A stretch of DNA of 64,000 nucleotides from Rhodanobacter sp. C01. Its GTDB lineage: Bacteria; Pseudomonadota; Gammaproteobacteria; Xanthomonadales; Rhodanobacteraceae. Position numbers and translations under genes: made by a program. Every line of letters begins with the position of its first letter. The stretch's first letter is position 1. The stretch covers positions 62,001 through 126,000 of the forward strand of contig NZ_MUNR01000004.1 in the NCBI RefSeq assembly GCF_002001045.1, given 5' to 3'. Of this stretch, positions 52,008 through 61,098 are shown piece after piece. The notes under the pieces were generated by a model. It was not told the DNA's origin. It saw only the letters and a list, made by a program, of their open reading frames with translations, and ran no database searches.

Positions 52008-53867
52008 CTATCTGGCCCTGGCGGCAGCGGCGAACCGTTCGGCATGGTCCAGCGTGACCTGCAGACCGGGCAGTACCCGGTTGATCAGATCCTCATGCCG
52101 GCGCCACTTGTCTGGAGCAGGCTCGGTCACGGTGTAGCGCGAAAGCGGCAACGCACTGTCGAGCGGGCGATCCCAGTCGAATCCAAGCTCGCCACACAGT
52201 CGCGCCACCTCCGCCGCAGGGTCCGCAAGGAACGCGTCATAGCGCGCCACATGGCAACGTCCCGGTGGCAGTGCATCAAGATCATCGAGCAGGATGCGCG
52301 TGGTGGTATTCCACTGCGCCGCCACGATCTCGGGCAATGGCCGCCCGATCAGGTCACGCCAACCCGGCACGAGCAAGAGGGACCACGGCAAGCCCGTCCA
52401 GCCTGGAAGATTCGGATAAGTGCGGAAACCGCCAGACTGCCACGCCTCGATCATGCTGCTCAGGGTCTCGCGCGGATCACGGTGCAGATAAATGAACCGG
52501 GCCTCCGGAAAAACCTTCGCCAGGAACGGTATGCGCAATGCGTTCTTGGGTGTTTTCTCGAGCATCCGCAGCGGCCGCTGGCCCGGCGCCTTGCCGTCCC
52601 TGTCGTGCAGATCGGCGAGAAAGCGGCGCCGCAACGCCTCGACCAGCGTTGGCGTCGCTGCCGACACGTCAAGTCGGTTGGAGTCATAACCAAGCTCGCT
52701 TGCGCCCAGGCCGGGGGTACCTTCGATCAGCGAATGACTTTCACGGCCGATCGTGTAAAGCCCCGATGCCCTCGCCAAGGTCTCGAAAAGCAGGGTAGAA
52801 CCCGAGCGGGGTGATGAAACGATGAATACCGGACGATCGTAGACCGGATCCCGGTCAGTCCCGTCCATACGTGGCCTTGGAATTGCGGAGATCGCACTCT
52901 GGCGCAATTCATCGCCACTGGATGCATGGCTGGTGTCACCAATCGCCACCGACAGGACCATGAGCCGAAGCGCGACCACCAACGACGAGTCATTGATAAG
53001 TTGCAACGACGCCGCGGAACCCTTCAGCCACTGTTCGTAGGAGTTCAGTGCCTTGCGATAAGCCGGCAAACCGGCCGGATCCGCTCCATATTCCGACCAT
53101 AGCGCCTGCCAGGCGGCAAGAAAGCGCGAGGTCACCTGCTTCACTGGCTCCAGTTGCGGATGCGGGCGCACCTCGTGCAGAAGGAAGCTGATGTGCTCAC
53201 GCATCTCCCAGGGCGTCATGACGGCAGGCAGGTTGACCGATTCATAGCGCAATGCGGAGTGCAGCTCGCCAGTCGGCGCAACCACCTCCGCGCGCCAGCC
53301 CTCGGGTACGTGGTTGCCCGGCATCTGGCCGTCCCGTACCAACTCCCCGAACTCGTCGCTGCCGACGGTATCCGCGACCAGATGGATCCGTTCGTCGTCG
53401 GAGCCATTGATTACCTGATGCTGGCGCCAGGTATCGAAGATCCAGCACTCACCCGGGCCCATGTTCACCTCGCCTTCCCCGCATATGAATCGCACGGTTG
53501 GCTTGGTCACGATCGGCACGTGCACGCGTGCTCGTGCGCGCCAGTAATAGTTGACGTCGAAGTGCGGGCTGACCTCGGCCTGGCCGGTAAGCTTCATCAG
53601 GCGGGTCCGTCCCCAGACGGCGCCAATGCGCGATAGCACCTGCATCAGGTACGGACTCTGCAGAAGATATGGCGTCGGCCGCATCGCGCCTGCAAAGGAT
53701 TCGTTGTCGGGGTCGCCATTGGCCGCGATCAGCGGCAACCACAGATTGCCCGGATACTTCTGCGGGTGCTCGTGCCAGGCGTCCTCTCCGAACGCCGCGA
53801 TCTCACGTGCAAGCACCTCGGCATCGAATTGCAGCGGCAACTGGATAAATGGGACAGGCAGTTTCAC
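52008..53867 (-). CDS. Asp/Asn beta-hydroxylase fused to a sulfotransferase
   Basis: A 619-residue two-enzyme fusion. Residues 1-200 are an Asp_Arg_Hydrox 2-oxoglutarate/Fe(II) domain with a complete facial triad H102-F-D104 and H150 (TWRQHQV), and R160 for 2-oxoglutarate. A helical middle (about 210-335) follows. Residues 345-615 are a sulfotransferase with IVSSPRSGSTLLFETLA (353-360), and 3'-phosphate motif LHRDPRETLSSM (R463). TPR repeats are absent. Translation starts at GTG 53867 with a weak ribosome-binding site. It is the last gene of the minus-strand run from the TonB receptor. Both chemistries could act in sequence on one substrate. Confidence 0.92.
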   Translation of the reverse strand: MKLPVPFIQLPLQFDAEVLAREIAAFGEDAWHEHPQKYPGNLWLPLIAANGDPDNESFAGAMRPTPYLLQSPYLMQVLSRIGAVWGRTRLMKLTGQAEVSPHFDVNYYWRARARVHVPIVTKPTVRFICGEGEVNMGPGECWIFDTWRQHQVINGSDDERIHLVADTVGSDEFGELVRDGQMPGNHVPEGWRAEVVAPTGELHSALRYESVNLPAVMTPWEMREHISFLLHEVRPHPQLEPVKQVTSRFLAAWQALWSEYGADPAGLPAYRKALNSYEQWLKGSAASLQLINDSSLVVALRLMVLSVAIGDTSHASSGDELRQSAISAIPRPRMDGTDRDPVYDRPVFIVSSPRSGSTLLFETLARASGLYTIGRESHSLIEGTPGLGASELGYDSNRLDVSAATPTLVEALRRRFLADLHDRDGKAPGQRPLRMLEKTPKNALRIPFLAKVFPEARFIYLHRDPRETLSSMIEAWQSGGFRTYPNLPGWTGLPWSLLLVPGWRDLIGRPLPEIVAAQWNTTTRILLDDLDALPPGRCHVARYDAFLADPAAEVARLCGELGFDWDRPLDSALPLSRYTVTEPAPDKWRRHEDLINRVLPGLQVTLDHAERFAAAARAR

Positions 53868-54033
53868 TGATTGTGTTCACTCGGGTTGATTGAGCTGTAC
53901 GCCGGCAACGCACAACTGAACGAGCTGCCTGTGCGCATCAGTCCCATGGTAGTCGACCACTCCACCGCGAAGAAGGGAATACGCCCTTCGACCACTCGTG
54001 GACGGGGTGAGCCGTCACGCTTGCCTCGGCACA

Positions 54034-55584
54034 CTACGTGGTGACCGCCTGCTGTAACGGCAACAGCTGTTCTTCGTAATGGCGCCATTCCTCGAAGAAG
54101 CGCGTATGGATCGGTTCGCGCACTTGCGACATGCTCAGCGTGGCGACTGCCGCCTTGTTGCGGGTTATATCCGCACAACCGGCTTCCCATTCCAGCCCGC
54201 AGTAATCAAGCACCTTGCGGGCCATCGTTTCCGGATCACGCGTCAGTTCGCAGTAGGGCACGTCGAGAATCTGCCCGGGCATGGCTGCATGCCAATGTTC
54301 CATCACGCGGCGGTACTGCCGGTAGTGTTCGGCGAGCGCGTGCAATTCGTAACTCCACGGGAACGCTTCTCCCAGCAACGCCCGGTAGTTGGAGAAACAG
54401 ACATCCATGGGATCCCGCACCAGATTAAGAATGCGCGCCTGGGGCAACGCGCGACGAATCAGGCCGGCGACCATCCAGTTCCGTGGCAACTTGTCGATGA
54501 AGTACCGTGCACCTTGCGCGCGCCATTGGGTCTGGGCCAGATAGCGACGCCCGAGCTCGGGGTAGTCCAGATCGGGCAGGCGTTGCACGACATGTTCATC
54601 CAGCGTGGTCCGATGATCCGCTATCCAGCGCAACTGCAGGCCGAAGTCATCCAGCTCACCTGCTGAAACAACCTGTGAGTGGTTGCCCAGCACGCGATCG
54701 AGCAGGGTTGTTCCGGAGCGCGGCATGCCAATGATGAAAATCGGCTGCGGCCCCTCATGGACCACTTCGGCAGGCTGCAGCAGTTGCGGCGTGCAACGCC
54801 GGATCAGGCTGTCGAACAGATGCCACGCGTACTCGGGGTCATGGCGCTGGTGTGCATACATGATGGCATTGCCGCGTTTCAATGCGCCCCATGCCTCGTC
54901 GTATCTCCCGATGTCCTCCAGTTCCTTGTACTGGGCGAACTCGAGTGCCCCCTGATCCTCCGTACCCTGCCCGACAGCCTGCAATCGATGTTTCAGGTCG
55001 TCCAGATGATTGGATTCGGCTGTCTGCCGGCGCAACCGGGCAAGCGCCAGTGCAGCACGTCCGAACGTCGGCGTCAGACGAAGGCAGGTCCGCAACTCGG
55101 CCTCCGCCTCGTTCATGTGCCCGTTGAATATCAGCTCCTGTGCGCGCTCGAACCGGAATTCGACCGTGCCCATTCCAGCCGCAGCGGCTCGGTTGAACAG
55201 CGCCAGCGCCTCCGGATGCTCGCCCAGCAATTTGCGCGCAATGGCCATTTGCATCAGGACGTTGCCGTCGTTCGTTCCTGCCAGCGCCGGGTGATCGAGA
55301 CAGTGGCGCGCTGCCAGCGTTTCACCGAGCTGTCGCAATGCATCGGAAACGTCGACGATCAGGCTGCCGTCACTTGGCAGGTTTCGGGACACCGCCAAGG
55401 CCCATGCCGTGGCATCACGAACCCGACCCTCAGCCCGGGCTATGCTGCTCAGCGTCAACAACGACGGGGCATGTCCCGGGTCACGCTGTAACAGGAATTC
55501 CAGGGCGGCCCGCGCTGCCGGCATGTTCCCGTCAGCAAGATGCCGTTGCACTCGGCTCCAGCGGCGAACGGTGGAATCATTCAT
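54034..55584 (-). CDS. TPR-repeat sulfotransferase (4)
   Basis: A 516-residue protein: TPR helices (10-260; GHMNEAEAELRTCLRLTPTFGRAALALARL and others) and a sulfotransferase domain with IIGMPRSGTTLLDRVLGNHSQVVSAGELDDF (PRSGTTLL 288-295), PAPS 3'-phosphate site LVRDPMDVCFSNY, and a tail SMSQVREPIHTRF. The C-terminal core (FIDKLPRNWMVAGLIRRALPQARI) resembles enzyme 1 (FTDKLPNNWMYIGAIRAMLP), suggesting a subgroup with it. The start MNDSTV is chosen by position of a GGA element; a longer frame begins at 55623. Same strand and probably the same transcript as the flanking genes. Confidence 0.92.
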   Translation of the reverse strand: MNDSTVRRWSRVQRHLADGNMPAARAALEFLLQRDPGHAPSLLTLSSIARAEGRVRDATAWALAVSRNLPSDGSLIVDVSDALRQLGETLAARHCLDHPALAGTNDGNVLMQMAIARKLLGEHPEALALFNRAAAAGMGTVEFRFERAQELIFNGHMNEAEAELRTCLRLTPTFGRAALALARLRRQTAESNHLDDLKHRLQAVGQGTEDQGALEFAQYKELEDIGRYDEAWGALKRGNAIMYAHQRHDPEYAWHLFDSLIRRCTPQLLQPAEVVHEGPQPIFIIGMPRSGTTLLDRVLGNHSQVVSAGELDDFGLQLRWIADHRTTLDEHVVQRLPDLDYPELGRRYLAQTQWRAQGARYFIDKLPRNWMVAGLIRRALPQARILNLVRDPMDVCFSNYRALLGEAFPWSYELHALAEHYRQYRRVMEHWHAAMPGQILDVPYCELTRDPETMARKVLDYCGLEWEAGCADITRNKAAVATLSMSQVREPIHTRFFEEWRHYEEQLLPLQQAVTT

Positions 55585-55699
55585 CGTGGCAGATCCGGGG
55601 CAGTCTTCTTCATGGTGTGGCAAACGACTCGGTGCCTGCTAACGGTGCAGCAGGGACAACCACCCTGCAGAGGCAGTGAGGGCAATCGATGGATACTAA

Positions 55700-57535
55700 T
55701 CAAGTTGGTACATCGGCTGAATACCCCCAACGTCGCAGCATAGGTTCGAGTACCGGCAGCAGCGGCTCGAATTCGCGACGGTAGCGGACCCAGCGATGCA
55801 GGCCTTTCCGGTTCACCGGCTCGATGACCTGGGTATAGCTGGGCGTTGCGATGTAGCCCTTGTCACGCGCATGCCGGTCGAACTGCAGCATCGGGGTGGC
55901 GTCCTCCAGTTCGAGAAAGTCCGCGATGCGCCGGGTCTGTCCCGGGAAGTCCGTCACAAGTTCTTCGTAGCGAGATACCAGCACCTGCGGCTGGAAAATG
56001 CGTTCGTCCCCCAACCAGCACTCCATCGCCTGCACATACGCCGCAGCGAGCCGATCGAGACTGGCGCAGGCCGCCCCCAGAATGCTGGAACGGAAATTCT
56101 GCATGTAACAGCTCAGGATCACATCGCAGGGGTGGCGCAGCGCCAGGATGAACTTCGCTTCGGGAAAGAGCCGGTGAATCAAGGGTACCCACATCATGTT
56201 GAGCGGGTTCTTGTCGACCAGCTGCGCGCTCCAGCGCCGCTGGATCGTCTCGGAAACCATGAGCAGATAGCTCTTGCGCAGCTCGTCGCAATCGCGCTGC
56301 TGCAGCAGATCCAGATTCGACAGGATGTCCGGGTGGTGGTTGCGCAGCTTGTCGGCCAGCCGGTTGAAGAACGGATTCTCGTCCATCGACTGCAGGCCTG
56401 GATGCGCATCCAGCATCTGCTCGAGCAGGGTCGTGCCGGAGCGCGGGAACCCCACGATGAACACCGGCGAGTTGCGCGCATCGGGCGCGATCACCCGTGC
56501 CCACCGTGCGTGGCTTTCGGCGCTTACCCTGGGAATCGCCGCCGGCAGGGCCAAGGCACCGGCCTCGAAATGCTCTGGCGATGCATGCGCCAGCTCTTTC
56601 GCCTGGATCGCATGGGCGCTTCGCAGTGAATGCATCGCAAGTTCCGTCTCACCCAGCTTGTCATACGCCCTGGCCAGATCGAAATGGTGGGTATAGTCGT
56701 TCGCATGACGCGGACCGCCATGCTCCAGCAATGACCGTGCTGCAACCACATCCCCGCTCCGCAGTGCGAGCGTGGCCTTCAAATGGTCCACTTCGTTGCG
56801 ATGCGCCTCGCTGGATGCCAGTTCGTCAGAATTGGCGACCGACCGCAACATGGACTCGGACTCGGCCACACGATTCAATCGCTCATACATGTTGGCCAGC
56901 AACACCTTGGCCTCGATGTGGGATGGATTTCTGCCGACCAGATCCTCCAGCAACACCGCCGCAGATGGGGCGTCGCTCAGCAGGTTCAGCTGCCTGGCCA
57001 ATTCCAGCTGCAAGACCTCGTCGTTGATGGGCAACCAATTGCGCCAGGGCTTCAGCAGGTCCTCAGCCCCCTGGAAGTCTTGGCACAGACTGCAGGCCCG
57101 CGCCGCATGGATGCGCGCCATCGGCAAGCTGCGATCGAGCTCGAAGGCATCAAGCAGCAATTCGCGGGCTGCCAGGTAATCGTGTCGATCCAGCAGCATC
57201 AGACCCAGCTGGATTTTCGGATTGATGTTGCGCGAATCCAGTTTGAGCGCCGTCTTGTAGGTCGCCTCCGCCTCCGACAGCAAACCCGTTTGGCGCAGTG
57301 CCGTGGCGTAATTGCACAAGTGCAGGCTGCTGTCAGGAAACAACTCGGTCAGACGATAGTAGGCGTTTGCGGCCTCTGCCAGGCGGCCCTGGTGTTGCAA
57401 GCTCAGAGCAAGCAATACCAGCCCGTTCTCATCATGCGGCTGCTCGCGCAGGTGTGCGCGGCACAGGCGTTCCGCCTCGAGCGGATTGCCGGCCGTCATC
57501 GAGGCGACGATCTGTTGGATGGATTCTGGGGTCAT
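55700..57535 (-). CDS. TPR-repeat sulfotransferase (5), translated just after a terminator hairpin
   Basis: A 611-residue protein with the longest TPR region of the cluster (residues 5-320; QQIVASMTAGNPLEAERLCRAHLREQPHDENGLVLLALSLQHQG onward) and a sulfotransferase domain with IVGFPRSGTTLLEQML (PRSGTTL 364-370) and 3'-phosphate site ALRHPCDVILSCY. The tail (YTQVIEPVNRKGLHRW) matches the family end. Its ATG lies 5 nt after the T tract of the terminator at 57541-57573, so the ribosome-binding site would have to lie inside the hairpin; none of canonical type is visible. It is the gene next downstream of the TonB receptor. Confidence 0.92.
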   Translation of the reverse strand: MTPESIQQIVASMTAGNPLEAERLCRAHLREQPHDENGLVLLALSLQHQGRLAEAANAYYRLTELFPDSSLHLCNYATALRQTGLLSEAEATYKTALKLDSRNINPKIQLGLMLLDRHDYLAARELLLDAFELDRSLPMARIHAARACSLCQDFQGAEDLLKPWRNWLPINDEVLQLELARQLNLLSDAPSAAVLLEDLVGRNPSHIEAKVLLANMYERLNRVAESESMLRSVANSDELASSEAHRNEVDHLKATLALRSGDVVAARSLLEHGGPRHANDYTHHFDLARAYDKLGETELAMHSLRSAHAIQAKELAHASPEHFEAGALALPAAIPRVSAESHARWARVIAPDARNSPVFIVGFPRSGTTLLEQMLDAHPGLQSMDENPFFNRLADKLRNHHPDILSNLDLLQQRDCDELRKSYLLMVSETIQRRWSAQLVDKNPLNMMWVPLIHRLFPEAKFILALRHPCDVILSCYMQNFRSSILGAACASLDRLAAAYVQAMECWLGDERIFQPQVLVSRYEELVTDFPGQTRRIADFLELEDATPMLQFDRHARDKGYIATPSYTQVIEPVNRKGLHRWVRYRREFEPLLPVLEPMLRRWGYSADVPT

Positions 57536-57540
57536 GGCAT

Positions 57541-57573
57541 AAAAAAGGGCCGCGTGATCGATTCACGCGGCCC
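57541..57573 (-). terminator. Perfect rho-independent terminator between TonB receptor and sulfotransferase 5
   Basis: On the minus strand GGGCCGCGTGA (57573-57563), loop of 5 nt, TCACGCGGCCC (57557-57547), an uninterrupted 11-bp stem, followed by six T residues (57546-57541). It begins 26 bp after the receptor's stop codon. The next gene's ATG comes 5 nt after the last T. Confidence 0.92.
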
Positions 57574-57599
57574 TCAAGGTTAACGCAGGTTTCGCTGGT

Positions 57600-60500
57600 T
57601 TAGAACTTGACCGTCACGCGGGCCCAGAAATAACGACCCATCAGGTCGAAATCGCTCGGATCGGTGTTGGCGTTGAGCGTGTTGTTCGCGTACATGACCG
57701 GTGGCTGCTTGTCGAACGCATTGTTGACGCCGAAGTCGATGCGCGTGTTGATCGGTTCGATGTTGTAGCCGAACGAGAAGTCGTTGTACACGGTCGCAGC
57801 GTACTTGTAGACAGCACCCTTGATCGTGCAGTAGCTGCCGTAATAGCAGGTACCGTCCGGGAACACGTCCTGCGACGGCGACTTCGAACCCATCTGGAAG
57901 CGGCCGATGTAACGCAGACGCCACGAGGCGCTCCAGTTACCCAGCTGCCAGTCCACGAAGCCCTGTGCGCGCCAGCGGGGGAACAGGCAGGTGCCGACGC
58001 CCGGGCACGAGGCTTCCGCACCCGAACCGTACGGCAGGAAGTGCCCGGCATCGTGGTAGACGACATCGCCCGCCGTACCCGGCGCGGTATCCTGGTTGTA
58101 GTACTTCAGGTAGGTGGCATTGATGCCGGCGGTGAACTGGCCGAACGAGAACTGCGGCAGCTTGTAGTTCAGCGACATGTCGATGCCGCCGGTGCTCAGG
58201 GTACCGAGATTGGCCGTCGGCTGCAGGATATTGGTGATCTGGCCTTGGCTCGGACCCGGGGTCGCGCTGCGGGTGATCAGCGGGCAATATTCCGTCTGCC
58301 CCGCGCTGCACAGGTTCAGCACTTCCTGCGCATTGACGCTGGTGATGTCGTTGTTCAGGTACAGATGCCACACGTCGACGGTTGCCGACAGACCCGGTGC
58401 CCAGGACGGGCTGTACACCGTGCCGAGGTCGAACGACTTGCCCTGCTCCGGCTTGATCGGGAAGCCCGCGTAGGCCGAACCGGAGATGACTGCGTTCAAC
58501 TGCAACTGCTGCAGCACATTCTGGTTTACAAACGGAGCGTAAGGACCGCTGGTGGGGACGTTCACGCAAGCCGGGTTGACCGGAGTACCGGTGTAGCCAT
58601 CGCAAGGGTCGGAAGAGATCTTCGGCGCCGAGCTAGCCGGGGCACCGTAGACTTCGGTGATGTTCGGGGCACGGAATACCTGCGACATCGTGCCGCGCAA
58701 CAGCAGATCATCGATCGGCTTGTACTCCAGCGCGAACTTGAAGTCGTTCGTGCTGCCGAAGGTGCTGAAGCGCGAGTAGCGGTCACCGATCGTGATGTTC
58801 AGCGACTTCACGCCCGGCAGGTTGGACAGCACCGGGATGAAGGTCTCTGCGTAGACTTCCTTCACGTTGTAACCGCCCGCCAGGCTGGAACCGCACTGGC
58901 TGCCCAGCACGCAGGTGCCGGTGGTCGGATCGATGTTCAGCAGCGGGTCGACGATCGTGGTGAGGTGTTCCTGGCGATAGTCGGCGCCAGCCGCCAGCTG
59001 CACCGTGCCGGCCGGCAGGTCGAACAGGCCGCCGTTGACGCCTGCATGCCAGACCTTTTCCTGGCTGTACGTGTTGCTGACCGCGGGTACGCCAGCTGAC
59101 TGCAGTGCTGCCACGGAACCCGCCGAGTTCAGATCGAACGGATTGAACTGCAACATGGATTCGGTGACGCCCGTCGGGCAGCCCTGGGCTGCGGTCGTGG
59201 CATTGGGTACGCAAGCCAGGCCGGCGGCACCCATGTACGACGCGCCGGTATACAGCTTGTTCGTGTTGGGCAAGCCACGGGTCGTGGTGACCAGGTCCGA
59301 ATGGCCGTAATCGAGGCCGACATCCCAGTTCCACGCCTGGCTGAATACAGTGAAGCTGCCCTTCACACCGGTGTTGAACTGGCCGTTGTTGGCTCCGAAC
59401 GACGCGGAACGGTTGCCCAGCGAAGAGAGACGCGCACTGAACGCGTTCGCGCTCTGCGAGAACTCCGTGCCGAACTGATTCCAGTAGTTGTTGGCCGAAA
59501 TGTCTGCACCATAGGCCGAACCATACACGGCCGGCGCCAGCTGGAATTCGGACGTGGTCTTGTTGAAGTACGCGTTCAGGTAGGCCTGAACGTTGTCGCT
59601 CAGGTTGTAGGTACCCATCAGGAAGGCGTTGGTACGCTCCTGCGGGGTCATGATCAGGTTGACCGTCGCGTAGTTGTACTTGTCGCTATGCGCGCCGTTG
59701 TTCTGGTAGCAGTGGTAGTTGGCCGTGCTCACCACCTGGCTGTTGCCGCCCGGGTTCAGGGCCACATAGCCGCAGCCGAACTGCGACTGCAGAGCCGGGG
59801 TCAACTGGATATGACCGTAAGGTGAGGAAGACGAGCCACCGATGTTCGCCGTGGGCGGTGTATTGACGGTGCCATAGAGCGACACCGAATTCTTGGAGAA
59901 GCTGCGGTTGCCGGCTTCCACACCGTCCTGCTTGTTGTACTCGATGCCGCCCATGATGCTTCCCTTGTCGGACGTCTGTCCGAAAGTGAAGCTGTAGCCC
60001 GACTGGTCGCCGTCGTTGTGGTCGGACTCGCCGACGTTGGTGGTGAACTGCGCACCCTGGTAATCGTGGCGCAGGATGAAGTTCACCACGCCGCCGATCG
60101 CGTCGGAGCCGTAGGTCGCCGAGGCGCCGTCAGTCAGCACTTCGATGCGCTCGATCATGTTGGCGGGGATCGAGTTCGGATCGGTATTCAGCACGCGCTG
60201 ACCGTCGACGAGGATCAGGGTGCGAACCGTACCCAGACCACGCAGGTTGATCCCGGAGGCGCCAGTACCACCACCGTTGTTGACCTGCGGATTGACAGCA
60301 CCGCCGGTCATCGCCGGCAACTGCTGGACCAAGTCGCCCAGCGTCATCTTGCCGGTGGCCTCGATCTGCGCGCGGTCAATGGTGACGACCGGGTTGGAGG
60401 TCTCCAAGTCGACGCGGCGGACCAGCGAGCCGGTGACCACAACCGTCTGCAGCGATTTTGCCTTCTGCTGGTCGGGCTGGTTGCCATTGGTGGTGGTGGA

Positions 60501-60614
60501 CTGGCTGCTCGTGTCCTGGGCAAATGCCGTACCCGATGCGCCAACCGCGATGACAGCGCCCAGCGAAAGCGCCACGCGAACTGCCGAAGAAAGTTTTGTG
60601 ACCCCAAGTTTCAT
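57600..60614 (-). CDS. TonB-dependent outer-membrane receptor
   Basis: A 1004-residue receptor: signal peptide (cleavage after A32, ASGTAFA), TonB box LQTVVVTGS (55-63), plug domain with TNPVVTIDRAQIEATG-like pattern and GLGTVRTLILVDGQRV, then a 22-strand barrel ending in the aromatic ...ARVTVKF typical for BAM recognition. It is of the Xanthomonadales class with Asn/Ser/Tyr-rich loops; several cysteines occur in extracellular loops. GGAGG lies 9 nt before the ATG at 60614. It heads the minus-strand sulfotransferase run and is followed by a strong terminator. The ligand is unknown; it may take up, or be the substrate of, the sulfated product. Confidence 0.95.
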   Translation of the reverse strand: MKLGVTKLSSAVRVALSLGAVIAVGASGTAFAQDTSSQSTTTNGNQPDQQKAKSLQTVVVTGSLVRRVDLETSNPVVTIDRAQIEATGKMTLGDLVQQLPAMTGGAVNPQVNNGGGTGASGINLRGLGTVRTLILVDGQRVLNTDPNSIPANMIERIEVLTDGASATYGSDAIGGVVNFILRHDYQGAQFTTNVGESDHNDGDQSGYSFTFGQTSDKGSIMGGIEYNKQDGVEAGNRSFSKNSVSLYGTVNTPPTANIGGSSSSPYGHIQLTPALQSQFGCGYVALNPGGNSQVVSTANYHCYQNNGAHSDKYNYATVNLIMTPQERTNAFLMGTYNLSDNVQAYLNAYFNKTTSEFQLAPAVYGSAYGADISANNYWNQFGTEFSQSANAFSARLSSLGNRSASFGANNGQFNTGVKGSFTVFSQAWNWDVGLDYGHSDLVTTTRGLPNTNKLYTGASYMGAAGLACVPNATTAAQGCPTGVTESMLQFNPFDLNSAGSVAALQSAGVPAVSNTYSQEKVWHAGVNGGLFDLPAGTVQLAAGADYRQEHLTTIVDPLLNIDPTTGTCVLGSQCGSSLAGGYNVKEVYAETFIPVLSNLPGVKSLNITIGDRYSRFSTFGSTNDFKFALEYKPIDDLLLRGTMSQVFRAPNITEVYGAPASSAPKISSDPCDGYTGTPVNPACVNVPTSGPYAPFVNQNVLQQLQLNAVISGSAYAGFPIKPEQGKSFDLGTVYSPSWAPGLSATVDVWHLYLNNDITSVNAQEVLNLCSAGQTEYCPLITRSATPGPSQGQITNILQPTANLGTLSTGGIDMSLNYKLPQFSFGQFTAGINATYLKYYNQDTAPGTAGDVVYHDAGHFLPYGSGAEASCPGVGTCLFPRWRAQGFVDWQLGNWSASWRLRYIGRFQMGSKSPSQDVFPDGTCYYGSYCTIKGAVYKYAATVYNDFSFGYNIEPINTRIDFGVNNAFDKQPPVMYANNTLNANTDPSDFDLMGRYFWARVTVKF

Positions 60615-61098
60615 AAAAGACACCCTCCGATTAATTATTGCCATGGGTCAGAAAACGTTCTGCCCAAAAACTGCAACCTGGCCCGATCTCCCAAGCCGAC
60701 GAACTTCAGACCCGCGAACTCCCGATCCAAGCCGATACTAACAGGCAAATAACACTACGTGAACACGCAGCATACCTCTCGCGGCTGGTCATACCTGCGG
60801 CATTGAACTGTTCTGTGACGCGCTGGCCGCCATCCACCCACGCACCAGCCCAAATGCCCATAGGTCTTTATCATGCCTGCTTTACGTATTGTCAACAAAA
60901 TTTGTACAAGCAAGAACTTGCGATACGCGCATGTTCGCGTCCCCGTTTGGCCCATTTCGTGATGGGCAATCTCGCGATACTGCCGCCTGGCTTGGGCTTG
61001 GCCAATCGCAACATGTTTCCGGCACATCGACTGCCGCCGCCACGTACTCGGGGAAACTCACCCCTGCTTATGCCCGATTCAGGTTCTCGCGACCTGGA
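60615..61098. other. 480-bp upstream region of the TonB receptor, with long leader
   Basis: No gene is supported here. The region contains a near-consensus minus-strand promoter (60895-60867), which would give a leader of about 245 nt before the receptor ATG. Just upstream of that promoter are an 8-bp palindrome TTGTACAA and the inverted repeat GCAAG-AA-CTTGC, possible operator elements. The stretch 60860-60910 is visibly more A+T-rich than its surroundings. Confidence 0.55.
60867..60895 (-). promoter_or_regulatory. Putative sigma-70 promoter of the TonB receptor
   Basis: On the minus strand TTGACA (60895-60890), exactly 17 nt, GATAAA (60872-60867). The -35 box is a perfect match to consensus; the -10 matches 4 of 6 (consensus TATAAT). 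Expected transcription start is near 60860. Confidence 0.65.

Noticed and set aside
45720..57535. The sulfotransferase run as a phage or integrative element
   Set aside because: No integrase, attachment-site duplication, tRNA target or phage structural gene is visible. Dense enzyme genes with overlapping starts look like an ordinary, possibly locally duplicated operon.
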